In this document: positions 34,077 through 43,020 of the stretch, in pieces
Layout of the letters: every line of letters starts with the position of its first letter
Numbering within the stretch: position 1 is the stretch's first letter
Assembly: GCA_965224745.1 (NCBI GenBank)
Contig: CBDCZY010000010.1
Span: 372,001-436,000, forward strand
Length of the DNA stretch: 64,000 bases
Direction of reading: 5' to 3'
Source of the DNA: CBDCZY01 sp965224745
GTDB taxonomy: Bacteria > Pseudomonadota > Gammaproteobacteria > Methylococcales > Methylomonadaceae
Notes under the pieces: generated by a model
The model's input: only the letters and a program-made list of their open reading frames with translations
The model's database searches: none
What the model was told of the DNA's origin: nothing
Made by a program: the position numbers and the translations under genes

Positions 34077-35725
34077 AATTATTATTTCTCTTGAGTGCGA
34101 TATGTTTTTCTTCTATAAGCTGGTGTGCCGATGTCATAACAGGTGAGGTTCAAAAGCAACCGCTCAATGTATCGGCGGTGATTATGTTTTTGATCTTTGT
34201 TATGGCGACCTTGGGGATCACCTACTGGGCAGCTAAACGCACCCGGTCAGCATCCGATTATTATGCCGCAGGCGGCGGTATTACCGGCTTTCAAAATGGC
34301 CTTGCTATCGCGGGTGACTATATGTCTGCTGCCTCCTTTTTAGGCATTTCAGGACTGGTTTATTTATCGGGATACGATGGCTTGATTTATTCCATAGGTT
34401 TTCTGATTGGCTGGCCGCTGATCCTGTTTTTAATCGCAGAACGATTACGCAATCTTGGGCGTTATACCTTCGCTGACGTTGCATCGTATCGTTTGGGCCA
34501 ACTACCTATTCGAACTCTTGCGGCATTCGGATCACTGGCCGTCGTTGCTCTGTATCTGATCGCGCAAATGGTAGGAGCCGGCAAGCTGATCCAGTTATTG
34601 TTCGGATTACCCTATGAATTGGCCGTGGTATTGGTAGGGTTATTGATGATTTTGTATGTCACTTTCGGCGGCATGTTGGCTACTACCTGGGTGCAGATTA
34701 TCAAGGCGGTTTTGCTGTTATCCGGCGCCAGTTTTATGGCCTTCATGGTATTAAAGCATGTGGGGTTTGATCTCAACAATTTGTTCCGCCAGGCGATAGC
34801 AGCACACCCAAAAGGCCTGAATATTATGTCTCCAGGTGGTTTGGTCAGCGATCCGGTTTCTGCCATCTCTCTCGGTGTGGCGCTGATCTTTGGAACAGCC
34901 GGTTTACCGCATATTCTGATGCGATTTTTTACTGTCGCTGATGCCAAAGAGGCGCGCAAATCGGTGTTTTATGCGACCGGTTTTATCGGGTATTTTTATA
35001 TTCTTACTTTTGTGATTGGCTTTGGTGCGATCGTGTTGGTTTCGACTAATCCCGAGTTTCTGGACGTCCAAGGGAAACTAATGGGTGGCAATAACATGGC
35101 TGCTATTCATCTATCCAAAGCTATTGGGGGTGATTTGTTCCTCGGCTTTATTTCTGCGGTAGCCTTTGCCACAATTCTTGCCGTGGTCTCTGGTTTAACC
35201 CTGGCGGGTGCTTCGGCTATTTCACATGATCTTTACGCCAGCGTTATCAAACAAGGTCAGGTAACGGGTGACAAAGAGATTCGCGTCTCAAAAATTGCTA
35301 CTGTCATCTTGGGTATTGTTGCCATTCTGCTGGGCATTCTGTTTGAACAGCAGAATATCGCCTTTATGGTCGGATTGGCATTCGCTATCGCCGCCAGCGC
35401 GAATTTTCCGGTTCTGTTTCTCTCCATGTACTGGAAAAATCTTACCACCCGGGGAGCTTTCATCGGTGGTTTTGCCGGTTTGATCACGGCAATTATTCTG
35501 GTGATCGCCGGCCCTATCGTCTGGGTCGATATACTCGGCAATGAAACTGCCTTGTTCCCATACAAATACCCGGCATTGTTTTCTGTCACCATCGCGTTTG
35601 TTTGCATTTGGTTTTTTTCCCTGTCTGACCGCAGTCCAAAAGCTGAAAAGGAACGGGCACAATTTGAGCATCAATACATCCGTTCACAGACAGGTATCGG
35701 TGCGCACGGAGCAAATGAGCATTAG
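34073..35725 (+). CDS. actP: Cation/acetate symporter ActP
   Basis: ActP is a sodium:solute symporter of the inner membrane that takes up acetate and other short monocarboxylates. The 550-aa protein has an N-terminal signal-like helix and about 13 membrane helices. Family-specific stretches are YYAAGGGITGFQNGLAIAGD, YMSAASFLGISGLVYL, GLPHILMRFFTVADAKEAR and SAISHDLYASVIK. It overlaps yjcH by 4 bp. It would let the cell use acetate; an acs gene is not in the window. An IS remnant begins about 25 bp after its stop. Confidence 0.94.
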   Translation: MKLLFLLSAICFSSISWCADVITGEVQKQPLNVSAVIMFLIFVMATLGITYWAAKRTRSASDYYAAGGGITGFQNGLAIAGDYMSAASFLGISGLVYLSGYDGLIYSIGFLIGWPLILFLIAERLRNLGRYTFADVASYRLGQLPIRTLAAFGSLAVVALYLIAQMVGAGKLIQLLFGLPYELAVVLVGLLMILYVTFGGMLATTWVQIIKAVLLLSGASFMAFMVLKHVGFDLNNLFRQAIAAHPKGLNIMSPGGLVSDPVSAISLGVALIFGTAGLPHILMRFFTVADAKEARKSVFYATGFIGYFYILTFVIGFGAIVLVSTNPEFLDVQGKLMGGNNMAAIHLSKAIGGDLFLGFISAVAFATILAVVSGLTLAGASAISHDLYASVIKQGQVTGDKEIRVSKIATVILGIVAILLGILFEQQNIAFMVGLAFAIAASANFPVLFLSMYWKNLTTRGAFIGGFAGLITAIILVIAGPIVWVDILGNETALFPYKYPALFSVTIAFVCIWFFSLSDRSPKAEKERAQFEHQYIRSQTGIGAHGANEH

Positions 35726-35749
35726 CTGAGAACTTAGCGCCTTATTGAC

Positions 35750-36379
35750 GGAAAACGATCACTGGTGACGCCTGCTAACACAACGCAAACTCGGCCACTA
35801 TCTGGTTGCAGATCGTTCGGCTCATTACGTTTTTATCGCCAAGGACAATCAACCGTCTCTCGCCGACGCCATTCGCCTGGTCTTTGAACAGCGCGCACCC
35901 AATTATAGCGAGCCGGTTCCCTTGGTACACGGCCGCATTGAGTCACGCTCAATCCGGACATCCACTGCGCTGAACGACTACCTTGACTTCCCTTTTGTTG
36001 GCCAGGTCTTTGCCATACAACGCCACACGATCATCAAAAAAACCGGTAAATCGCTTATAGTCTCACCAGCTATTCACCTGTGAGTGCTAGCGCTAAGCAG
36101 GTGCTCGCTTTCAATCGAGGTTATTGGAGTGTAGAAAGTCATCACTATATCCTCGATTGGAATTGGAATGAAGATCGCTGCACAATACGCACTGGCCATG
36201 GGCCTGAAAATATCACCCGTTTGCGTCGCTTTGCTACGGGTCTCATTAAAGCCATCAGCAATGACAGTGTGGCTTCAACTAGCAGAAGGTTGGCACGTAA
36301 TGTAGGGCGAGTATTTGATTATCTGCGAATGACTAAAAATTCTCAACTACGCAATAGATCCTATAGTCAAGTAATGTAG
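35750..36379 (+). pseudogene. Remnant of an ISAs1-family transposase
   Basis: Two frames carry one transposase sequence. The first reads LLTQRKLGHYLVADRSAHYV, FIAKDNQPSLADAIRLVF and RIESRSIRTSTALNDYLDFP to about 36055. The second continues with TSYSPVSASAKQVLAFNRGY, WSVESHHYILDWNWNEDRC and TGHGPENITRLRRFATGLI, ending in a TAG at 36379. Both are typical of the ISAs1 (H-repeat/YhhI-like) transposase C-terminal half. The N-terminal half is missing and there is a frameshift at about 36055. Its G+C is higher than its surroundings. It is inactive. Confidence 0.85.
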
Positions 36380-36626
36380 AACAGTTTCGCCGTGGCCAAG
36401 AATTTATGATCCTTGAATAGACTGCCAGTAGTGTGGTACTGTTTTTGTAGTTTGCTAATTGTTCAATGTTTTTAGATTTAGTTGAAGCATATGGATTATC
36501 GCTTCTGAGCAAATATTTCTTTATTCGACTGTTCAAGAGATTATTTCCCCTCACCTTTATCAATTTTGCAAGAGGTGTAGTGGATTCTAAAGACTCAAAT
36601 TCAATCTTAATCTTTAGCAACTGACT
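36380..36626. other. Intergenic region upstream of the MBL/GGDEF operon
   Basis: About 245 bp with no supported gene. It probably holds the promoter for the metallo-hydrolase and GGDEF-EAL pair. No transcription-factor site could be recognised. Confidence 0.4.
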
Positions 36627-37376
36627 ATGACAAACGATAAAGTCCTGTATTCAAACAACGGCCATCTCTTTATTCTATTGAATATCAGCGAACCTGGCGA
36701 AGAGAATGGTATCCCATCGAATCAATATTTAATCGTGAAGAATGGCAAAGGCATTCTGCTTGATCCGGGTGGTTTCGGGGTCATGCCACAAGTTTTACAC
36801 CATTTGATGAAATATATTGAACCGGAAGATATTGTTGGCATTGTTCTGTCTCATCAAGATCCAGATATTGTGGGTGGTTTAAGTAGTTGGATGGAGATAA
36901 CCCAGGCCAGAATCTATGTCTCAAAAATTTGGTTGAGATTTTTGCCACACTATGGACTTAAAGATATGCACCGTTTTCAAGGCATTGATGATAATGGTGG
37001 CGACCTGCCTTTTAGTGATATAGTTTTGAAGTTACTGCCAGCTCATTTTCTTCACTCTCCAGGACAGTTAAATGTATACGATCCAGTAGCAAAAATTCTT
37101 TTTACGGGCGATATTGGCGCTGCAGAGTACCAGGGTGGAGATTTAAGTGATGTTTTTGTTAATGATTTCCCAAAGCATCAACGGCGTATTAAATCCTTTC
37201 ATCGCCGATATATGACTTCTAATCGGGCATTAAGATACTGGTTGAAAACCATTAAGCCCTATGATATCGATATAATCGCGCCTCAGCATGGCTACTTATA
37301 CCAGAATGAAGCGAAGTCTGGGCTTCTGAACTGGCTTGAAACCCTTGAATGTGGTTCTGACCTTTTTGACATATAG
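36627..37376 (+). CDS. MBL-fold di-iron protein (ODP-like, possible O2 sensor)
   Basis: The 249-aa protein has the metallo-beta-lactamase fold of flavodiiron and ODP proteins but no flavodoxin domain. Candidate metal ligands are His76, Asp78 and Asp80 in LSHQDPDIVGG, His143 (or His140) in HFLHSPGQL, Asp162 in FTGDIGA and His221 in APQHGYLY. The HxD/ExD pattern (no histidine immediately after) with a later His/Asp/His is that of di-iron, not zinc hydrolase, sites. ODP proteins bind O2 at a di-iron centre and can act as sensors. The next gene, 23 bp downstream, is a GGDEF-EAL protein, so an oxygen-to-c-di-GMP link is plausible (inferred). Confidence 0.82.
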   Translation: MTNDKVLYSNNGHLFILLNISEPGEENGIPSNQYLIVKNGKGILLDPGGFGVMPQVLHHLMKYIEPEDIVGIVLSHQDPDIVGGLSSWMEITQARIYVSKIWLRFLPHYGLKDMHRFQGIDDNGGDLPFSDIVLKLLPAHFLHSPGQLNVYDPVAKILFTGDIGAAEYQGGDLSDVFVNDFPKHQRRIKSFHRRYMTSNRALRYWLKTIKPYDIDIIAPQHGYLYQNEAKSGLLNWLETLECGSDLFDI

Positions 37377-37399
37377 ACTGAAACAGGACGTCTCAGATT

Positions 37400-39490
37400 A
37401 TGCGGCACCAATCAAGCATCAATCAATTTCACACGTACCTCAACACCGTTTTGTCCGAACTGTTGGAAAACCAGGTAAGAACCCGGTCATTGATTGCCGC
37501 TGCTCAGCAATACCAGGATCAGGTAATAGAAAACAGGCCAACAGGTCTTTGTGATCAAGATCAGCGTGACTGGCAAGCGCTATCAAAATCGAATACACAG
37601 TTAGTTAAGCTGGGAACCTTAAGCTGGAAAAAAAATATCCATCAGATTAAAAGTTTACTGGTGGAATGCGACTATTTGGTCAGAGAATTACATAAGGCAA
37701 TGATTGACCGTGAGTTATACGAGCAGCAAGGCCTCGTTCTTCAAGGCATTATTCTATCTCATGAAAAAATAGAGAATTGGGAGCAATTTGTTCAATCAAT
37801 TTTGCGTAAATTTCACAATATATTTGAGTTTAATTTTTTCAGTATTGCTTTTGATACCCATGATGGGATCGATCTATATCTCTATTACATGGGTGCATTG
37901 ACCACTGAAGCGATGAGCAGTGCTAAAAAAGAATTTTCAGCACATCTGGCATCAGGGTTAAATAATGCCAGGGAACTAACCATTAAAGAATTTCAAGTCC
38001 TCGATAAGAATTTAGATAATATTGACATTAACCAAATGCATTCGGTGACTTTAGATGTCAATAAGAAACAGGATAACCTCGGCGGCCTGTTTGAAATGGG
38101 ATACTTTTCGTCAACTCCATTAGGTGTTGATGAAGAATCGATCATCAAATCAATTTTGTCTGTCTTGGTGATGGTGATTGGTTCCAGTAGGACGCTTAAG
38201 CGAACTTTAACTGAGCTTGATTATCGTGCAAATCAAGACCCACTTACAGGATTATACAATCGTCGCCATTTCAATAGCTTCCTTGAGAAGGAATTGGAAC
38301 GCTCCAAGCGGCATAATCATGAGCTTTGTGTACTGATGCTTGACTTAGATAATTTCAAGGGAATCAATGATTCATATGGTCATTTATGCGGTGATACTGT
38401 TCTGAAGGATATCGCCGGGATTATAACTAAGAAAATTAGAGGTGACGACCTAGCCACTCGCCTTGGTGGCGACGAGTTTGCTATTGTTCTTCCAGAAACA
38501 AATTCAACAGGTGCCCATCATGTGGCTGAGGAATTAAAAAAAGCGATTGAGGAACATCAGTTTTCTGATAAACATGATTTCCTTATCACAGCCTCAATTG
38601 GATTGGTTGCTTACCCAGCTCATTCGACATCAATAACTGAGCTATTGTCGAACGTTGATATTGCTTTATATCAGGCAAAAGCTGATGGCCGAAATACTGT
38701 TTGCGATTATAACTCCAGTATCAGTGCAGCAAGAAACTCCAGGCGACTTTTTGGACTATCCCAGGAAGTGACGCGCGCCATCGAAGAAAAGCGGATTATT
38801 CCCTATTTTCAACCCATAGTTTCAACAACAGGACAGTCTGTTTATGCCTATGAGGCATTGGCAAGACTGGTTCGAGAAAATGGAGAAATCATTCCGGCTC
38901 AAATATTTATAGATGCCGTTGAGCAATCAAATGTCATTACCAGTCTTGATAAGCACATGATTCACAATGTAACGAATACAATGTTGAATGTTGCTAGCGA
39001 ATCAAAAGATTATCCCCTAATGTTCATCAATTTATCACCTACTTCAATTCAAAATTGTGGCATATTGCACTATGCTTCAACTCTTTGTATGGAAAAAGGA
39101 ATTCCACCACGATGTATTGTTTTCGAAATGACAGAAAGAGAGGTGGTCAATGACTTGACCAGCATGAAATATTTTCTGGGGGAACTTAGAGATCAAGGCT
39201 TTGCCTTTGCTTTAGATGATTTTGGTAGTGGTTATAATTCCTTCCTATATCTGCGTGAATTACATTTTGAATATGTAAAAATTGACGGAGAGTTCGTCAA
39301 AAACATGCTTCACAACAAGGCTGATAATGCCTTGATTGAATCGCTCCATAACCTATGTGAAAATTTGGGTATGAAAACCATTGCTGAATTTGTTGAGGAT
39401 GATCAGATACTGACACGATTGCAGCAAGTTGGGGTTACCTATTGTCAGGGTTTCCATACTGGACTCCCTAGTTCAAAGATTTATCATTAA
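37400..39490 (+). CDS. GGDEF-EAL bifunctional cyclic di-GMP protein
   Basis: The 696-aa cytoplasmic protein has an N-terminal region of about 280 residues without a named domain (probably helical sensory, GAF-like in the part before LDYRANQDPLTGLYNRRHF), a GGDEF domain with an intact active site (ATRLGGDEFAIVLP) and an I-site RGDD just before it, then an EAL domain. EAL catalytic signatures are present: YEALARL, LSPTSIQN, FEMTEREVV, ALDDFGSGYNSF, VKIDGEF, AEFVEDDQ and QGFHTGLPS. It could therefore both make and break c-di-GMP. It is in one operon with the upstream di-iron MBL protein. No membrane segment is visible. Confidence 0.93.
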   Translation: MRHQSSINQFHTYLNTVLSELLENQVRTRSLIAAAQQYQDQVIENRPTGLCDQDQRDWQALSKSNTQLVKLGTLSWKKNIHQIKSLLVECDYLVRELHKAMIDRELYEQQGLVLQGIILSHEKIENWEQFVQSILRKFHNIFEFNFFSIAFDTHDGIDLYLYYMGALTTEAMSSAKKEFSAHLASGLNNARELTIKEFQVLDKNLDNIDINQMHSVTLDVNKKQDNLGGLFEMGYFSSTPLGVDEESIIKSILSVLVMVIGSSRTLKRTLTELDYRANQDPLTGLYNRRHFNSFLEKELERSKRHNHELCVLMLDLDNFKGINDSYGHLCGDTVLKDIAGIITKKIRGDDLATRLGGDEFAIVLPETNSTGAHHVAEELKKAIEEHQFSDKHDFLITASIGLVAYPAHSTSITELLSNVDIALYQAKADGRNTVCDYNSSISAARNSRRLFGLSQEVTRAIEEKRIIPYFQPIVSTTGQSVYAYEALARLVRENGEIIPAQIFIDAVEQSNVITSLDKHMIHNVTNTMLNVASESKDYPLMFINLSPTSIQNCGILHYASTLCMEKGIPPRCIVFEMTEREVVNDLTSMKYFLGELRDQGFAFALDDFGSGYNSFLYLRELHFEYVKIDGEFVKNMLHNKADNALIESLHNLCENLGMKTIAEFVEDDQILTRLQQVGVTYCQGFHTGLPSSKIYH

Positions 39491-39544
39491 TAACAGCCAA
39501 AAACCAAATGGGGCAATATCGTTTTAATTCGTTGACAGGTAAAC

Positions 39545-40186
39545 CACTAGTTTGACTAGTGAGACTCTCAAGGCTTGGCCGTCCGATTTAGTTTTGATTG
39601 AATTGATGACATGTGGAATGCTTCCTCGTGGCTTGGCGGCCCACAAAAGAGGAAACAAACCCATGTCATATCAGAGCTTAAGTCATTCAAAATGGGACTG
39701 CAAATACCACTTGGTTTTTATACCCAAGTGTCGAAGGAAAAAGTTGTATGGAAAGATTAGGAATTATTTAGGGCCAATCTTTCACGAATTGGCAGGTCAA
39801 AGGCATTGCCGGATCGCTGAGGGTCATATGGTACAGGATCATGTTCATATGCTCATAGAAATACCGCCGAAATATGCGGTGTCGGAGATAGTAGGTTACT
39901 TGAAAGGTAAAAGTGCGATAGCCGTTGCGCGTCAATTTAGTGGACGGAAACGGAATTTTAATGGGGAAGCGTTATGGGCAAGAGGCTATGCAGTTTCTAC
40001 AGTTGGTTTTGAAGAAGGTCAGATCAAACACTACATTCGAAACCAAGAACAATTAGATGGTAAGGGCTCAGATGAAGACGGTGAATTTTAACCACTAACC
40101 TTTAAGAGTCCACCAAACCTTAACATTGGCAGCCCTTGGGGCTGCTCACAGCCGTCAAGCCTCCCGCTCTGCGGGAGCGTTATGAC
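39545..40186 (+). mobile_element. IS200/IS605-type insertion sequence, apparently intact
   Basis: A single tnpA gene is flanked by non-coding ends with subterminal hairpins. At the left, CACTAGT and ACTAGTG (39545-39561) form a 7-bp stem. At the right, CTCCCGC and GCGGGAG (40161-40177) form a 7-bp stem, with another hairpin, CAGCCCTTGGGGCTG, just before. There are no terminal inverted repeats or target duplications, as expected for HUH single-strand transposition. The exact cleavage sites cannot be set by eye; the boundaries are approximate. Confidence 0.75.
39663..40091 (+). CDS. tnpA: IS200/IS605 family transposase TnpA
   Basis: TnpA is a single-strand HUH/Y1 transposase of about 142 aa. 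The HUH motif is DHVHMLIEIP and the catalytic tyrosine is in IKHYIRNQEQ near the C-terminus. The SHSKWDCKYHLVFIPKCRRK opening is family-typical. I start at the ATG at 39663 (MSYQSLSHSK) and not at the upstream TTG at 39552, because homologues begin there. The gene looks intact and there is no tnpB nearby, as in simple IS200 elements. Confidence 0.93.
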   Translation: MSYQSLSHSKWDCKYHLVFIPKCRRKKLYGKIRNYLGPIFHELAGQRHCRIAEGHMVQDHVHMLIEIPPKYAVSEIVGYLKGKSAIAVARQFSGRKRNFNGEALWARGYAVSTVGFEEGQIKHYIRNQEQLDGKGSDEDGEF

Positions 40187-40339
40187 TTTTTTTCTAGGAC
40201 TGCTTATGATAGTTTTGAGTCAGTCAATTTATGTCAATACAGGGTTATTCACCCAGTTTTCGGTAGACAATCAGGCTAATTTTTAAATAGGTATAATCTT
40301 TTTTCCTGTCCTGATCCAGTTCATCCAGAACAAATGGTG

Positions 40340-40506
40340 CTTAGGAGCGAGGATATAATAATATCCGGAAGTTTGGCGCAGGATTTTTGTTCGTATTCAA
40401 GGCGTAGAAACAGGCGCATAGCATACTACGCAACTGTTTCTACAACGTGGAAGACGGACAAAAAGACAAGTCAAGATGCGGATATTAATAAATCCTCGCT
40501 CCTAAG
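40340..40506 (+). repeat. MITE-like hairpin repeat, copy 5 with perfect 15-bp inverted ends
   Basis: The 167-bp element begins CTTAGGAGCGAGGAT and ends ATCCTCGCTCCTAAG, a perfect 15-bp inverted repeat. Inside, GTAGAAACAG (40404-40413) pairs perfectly with CTGTTTCTAC (40434-40443) around a loop containing GCGCATAGCATACTACGC. Before the first arm the core matches the other copies (GGATTTTTGTTCGTATTCAAG), and GGACAAAAAGACAAG follows the second arm. It lies 30 bp before the PLA2-like gene and may supply its promoter or a stem in its leader. Confidence 0.85.
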
Positions 40507-40535
40507 GGTTTTACGCAAGTAATGGAGCATAAACA

Positions 40536-40961
40536 ATGAAAAAAAAGCTATATTGGGTGACTTGTTTGTTGATGATCGTCGCTGCTAGTGCAAAAGCAGG
40601 TGATATTAAACCTTTCACCAGTGATGGTTGCAGCTTGTCGCCTGATGGAACTATTTTAAAAAGAGATTTGTGGCTTGCTTGCTGTGTGGCGCATGACAAA
40701 GCGTATTGGCAGGGAGGAACGCGAAAGGAAAAAAGAACGGCTGATTTAAAGTTTAAGCAATGTCTGACAAATAAAACGGGTAATCCAGTGCTATCTAATA
40801 CAATGTATTTTGCCGTTAGGTTAGGTGGTTCGGCTTTTTTCCCAACATGGTATCGATGGGGATACGGATGGGGCTATGGTCGAGGGTATAAAAAGCTGGC
40901 GCCGGCAGAGAAAAAGCAATCAACTGAAATGCTCCAACAATATGGTAAGTCACTAAAGTAA
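40536..40961 (+). CDS. Secreted phospholipase A2-like protein
   Basis: The 141-aa protein has a signal peptide (KKLYWVTCLLMIVAASAKAG) and a small Cys-containing domain with FTSDGCSLSPDGT, then LACCVAHDKAYWQGG. The CCxxHDxxYW pattern resembles the catalytic His-Asp helix of secreted PLA2 (CCxxHDxCY). A glycine/tyrosine-rich stretch (RWGYGWGYGRGYKK) follows near the C-terminus. Bacterial relatives with this motif exist but are poorly characterised, so phospholipase activity is a guess. It starts 30 bp after the hairpin repeat. Confidence 0.65.
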   Translation: MKKKLYWVTCLLMIVAASAKAGDIKPFTSDGCSLSPDGTILKRDLWLACCVAHDKAYWQGGTRKEKRTADLKFKQCLTNKTGNPVLSNTMYFAVRLGGSAFFPTWYRWGYGWGYGRGYKKLAPAEKKQSTEMLQQYGKSLK

Positions 40962-41059
40962 TGACTAGATTAACTTGAGTGAGTGCATTTAATGGCTGAG
41001 TAGGTTGTTTGTCTTTTTAGGCGATTCTTTAACTTATTCATTTATGTTTTTATCTGTGC

Positions 41060-42919
41060 TTAAATTTCGAAATCTACATCGGAATCTATAAACAAGTCGT
41101 TTGCAGATACCAATGGATAGATATCTTCTGCAGGAACTGGCTTGCTAATTAAATAACCTTGGTATTCATCACAAGCCAAACTTTTAAGCATAAATAATTG
41201 TTGTTTTTTCTCTACTCCTTCTGCAACGACACTTAATCCCAGACTATGAGCCATGGCTATGATTGCTTTAACAATGGCCAGATTACTCTGGTTTTCAGTC
41301 AGCTCATGGATAAAAGAACGATCGATTTTTAGCTCATCCAGTGGAAAACGACTGAGATAGCTTAGGGATGAGTAGCCGGTTCCAAAATCATCAACCGAAA
41401 TTTTAACGCCCATATCTTTAATAGCATATAAGGCCTCTACGTTTCTCTGCGCGTTTTCGATGACAATACTTTCAGTTAATTCCAGGATAAGAAACTCAGG
41501 ACCCAGGCCACTTAGATCAAGAGCATTTTGTACCACTTGAGCCATATTTTTTTGTTGAAAACTTTGACTGGTAACATTGACTGACACTGAAAGCGTTGTC
41601 AATCCTGAATTATGCCATTTCTTGGTGTGTTCACAGGCTTTATTTAATGCCCATTCATCAATTGTCGCGATGATTCCAATTTGTTCTGCAATGGGTATAA
41701 AGATACCAGGAGATATGGTTCCTTTGACCGGATGATCCCAGCGCATCAACGATTCAACACCTAAAAAATCATTGGTATGGACATCTAACTTAGGTTGAAA
41801 AACCAGCCTAAGTTCGTCACGGTCAATTGCCTTGCGAAGCTGGTTTGCCAGTAGCAAATGTTCTTCAGAGCGTGCATTAAGCCTTCTTGAGTAGAACTGG
41901 TAACTGTTGCCGCCTTGCTGTTTAGCATGAGAAACAGCCACTTCAGCGTGTTGCAGTAGCGTATTTAGATCTTTACCATCCTCAGGGAAAATGGCTATAC
42001 CAATGCTGGCTGCTATGAATAACTCATTGTTTTCGATGATAAAAGGCTCTTCCATGGCAGTTTTGATGCGTTGAGCAATCATCGCTGAATCTTTGGCATC
42101 TTCCATTTCATATAGCAATACTGAAAACTGATCACCGCTCATTCTGCATACGGTATTATTACTCGTATTGCTTTCAGTTCGTTCAGTTATATCTCCACGT
42201 CGGATGTGTTGTTCAATTTTTTTGGCCACAGATTGTAGCAGTTGATCTCCGATACTCGGTCCTAAGGCATCATTAATCGTTTTAAAGCGATCTAAATTGA
42301 TTTGTAAAATGGCGCATTTCTTTTGGTTAACCAAAGAGCTGCGCATCGACCATTCGATATGTTCAAGGAATGTCTGTCGGTTATACAAACCGGTTAATGG
42401 ATCTATATGAGCTAATCTGTCTTGATAGGCTTTGGCAGATAGCGTATTTCGTACTCTTAAAGCAAGTTCACTGGGATCAACCGGCTTCGCTAGAAAATCG
42501 GTGGCCTCAAGTTCCAATGCCCTAAGTTTGGTTGGCGCGTCGGTCGAAGAGGTCAGTATGATGACTGGTTTATGCTTCAACTTGCTGTGTGCACGTATCG
42601 CTGCCAGAATATCAAAGCCACTGACTTCTGGCATCATTAAATCTAGCAGAATGATATCTGGCCATTCCTTTTCAATCAACGACATAGCGTTAGCAGAGTC
42701 TGTTGTCGTGATGATTTGCTGATAGCCCGCTTCCTGTAGAAAAGTTTTGGTGACTTCCATAATGATCGAGTCGTCATCGATCATCATAATTTTTGCATTC
42801 GCCCAAAAGCTACTTCCAGAATTACTTTTTGATGAGCTCGTGCCTTCTTCGGTTTCTTCTTTCATAATTGATGAAGATACTAGAGCCTTGTTGTTGGAGC
42901 TGTTTTTTTCGAATCTCAT
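41060..42919 (-). CDS. Response regulator with degenerate GGDEF and EAL domains
   Basis: The about 619-aa protein has an N-terminal REC domain (IMMIDDDSIIMEVTK, phospho-acceptor Asp in IILLDLMMPEVSGFD, Lys in DFLAKPVD), a GGDEF domain whose active site is SGDQF (CRMSGDQFSVLL), and an EAL domain. In EAL the first motif is ESL (GVESLMRW), keeping the catalytic Glu. The LTESIVIEN, VDDFGTGYSSL, KIDRSFI and AEGVEKKQQ signatures are intact. So the predicted activity is a c-di-GMP phosphodiesterase controlled by phosphorylation, with GGDEF perhaps binding GTP as an effector. The TTG at 42952 was rejected for the ATG at 42919. It is 100 bp downstream of the hybrid kinase. Confidence 0.9.
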   Translation of the reverse strand: MRFEKNSSNNKALVSSSIMKEETEEGTSSSKSNSGSSFWANAKIMMIDDDSIIMEVTKTFLQEAGYQQIITTTDSANAMSLIEKEWPDIILLDLMMPEVSGFDILAAIRAHSKLKHKPVIILTSSTDAPTKLRALELEATDFLAKPVDPSELALRVRNTLSAKAYQDRLAHIDPLTGLYNRQTFLEHIEWSMRSSLVNQKKCAILQINLDRFKTINDALGPSIGDQLLQSVAKKIEQHIRRGDITERTESNTSNNTVCRMSGDQFSVLLYEMEDAKDSAMIAQRIKTAMEEPFIIENNELFIAASIGIAIFPEDGKDLNTLLQHAEVAVSHAKQQGGNSYQFYSRRLNARSEEHLLLANQLRKAIDRDELRLVFQPKLDVHTNDFLGVESLMRWDHPVKGTISPGIFIPIAEQIGIIATIDEWALNKACEHTKKWHNSGLTTLSVSVNVTSQSFQQKNMAQVVQNALDLSGLGPEFLILELTESIVIENAQRNVEALYAIKDMGVKISVDDFGTGYSSLSYLSRFPLDELKIDRSFIHELTENQSNLAIVKAIIAMAHSLGLSVVAEGVEKKQQLFMLKSLACDEYQGYLISKPVPAEDIYPLVSANDLFIDSDVDFEI

Positions 42920-43020
42920 AGAGTTTAAGCGATTAATTTTAAAAGCTAACAAACGAACCGTTTTGTCGCTAAAATTTGTTACCTACTTTAAGAATAGTAC
43001 AAAAGCATTGCCTATTTGAA

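Noticed and set aside
39552..39662. N-terminal extension of the IS200 TnpA frame
   Set aside because: The upstream TTG lies in the IS end hairpin region, and family members start at MSYQSLSHSK-like sequence, so the ATG at 39663 is preferred.
40334..40522. Short plus-strand frame across the hairpin repeat
   Set aside because: It covers the inverted ends and core of repeat copy 5; similar frames in other copies are not conserved as protein.
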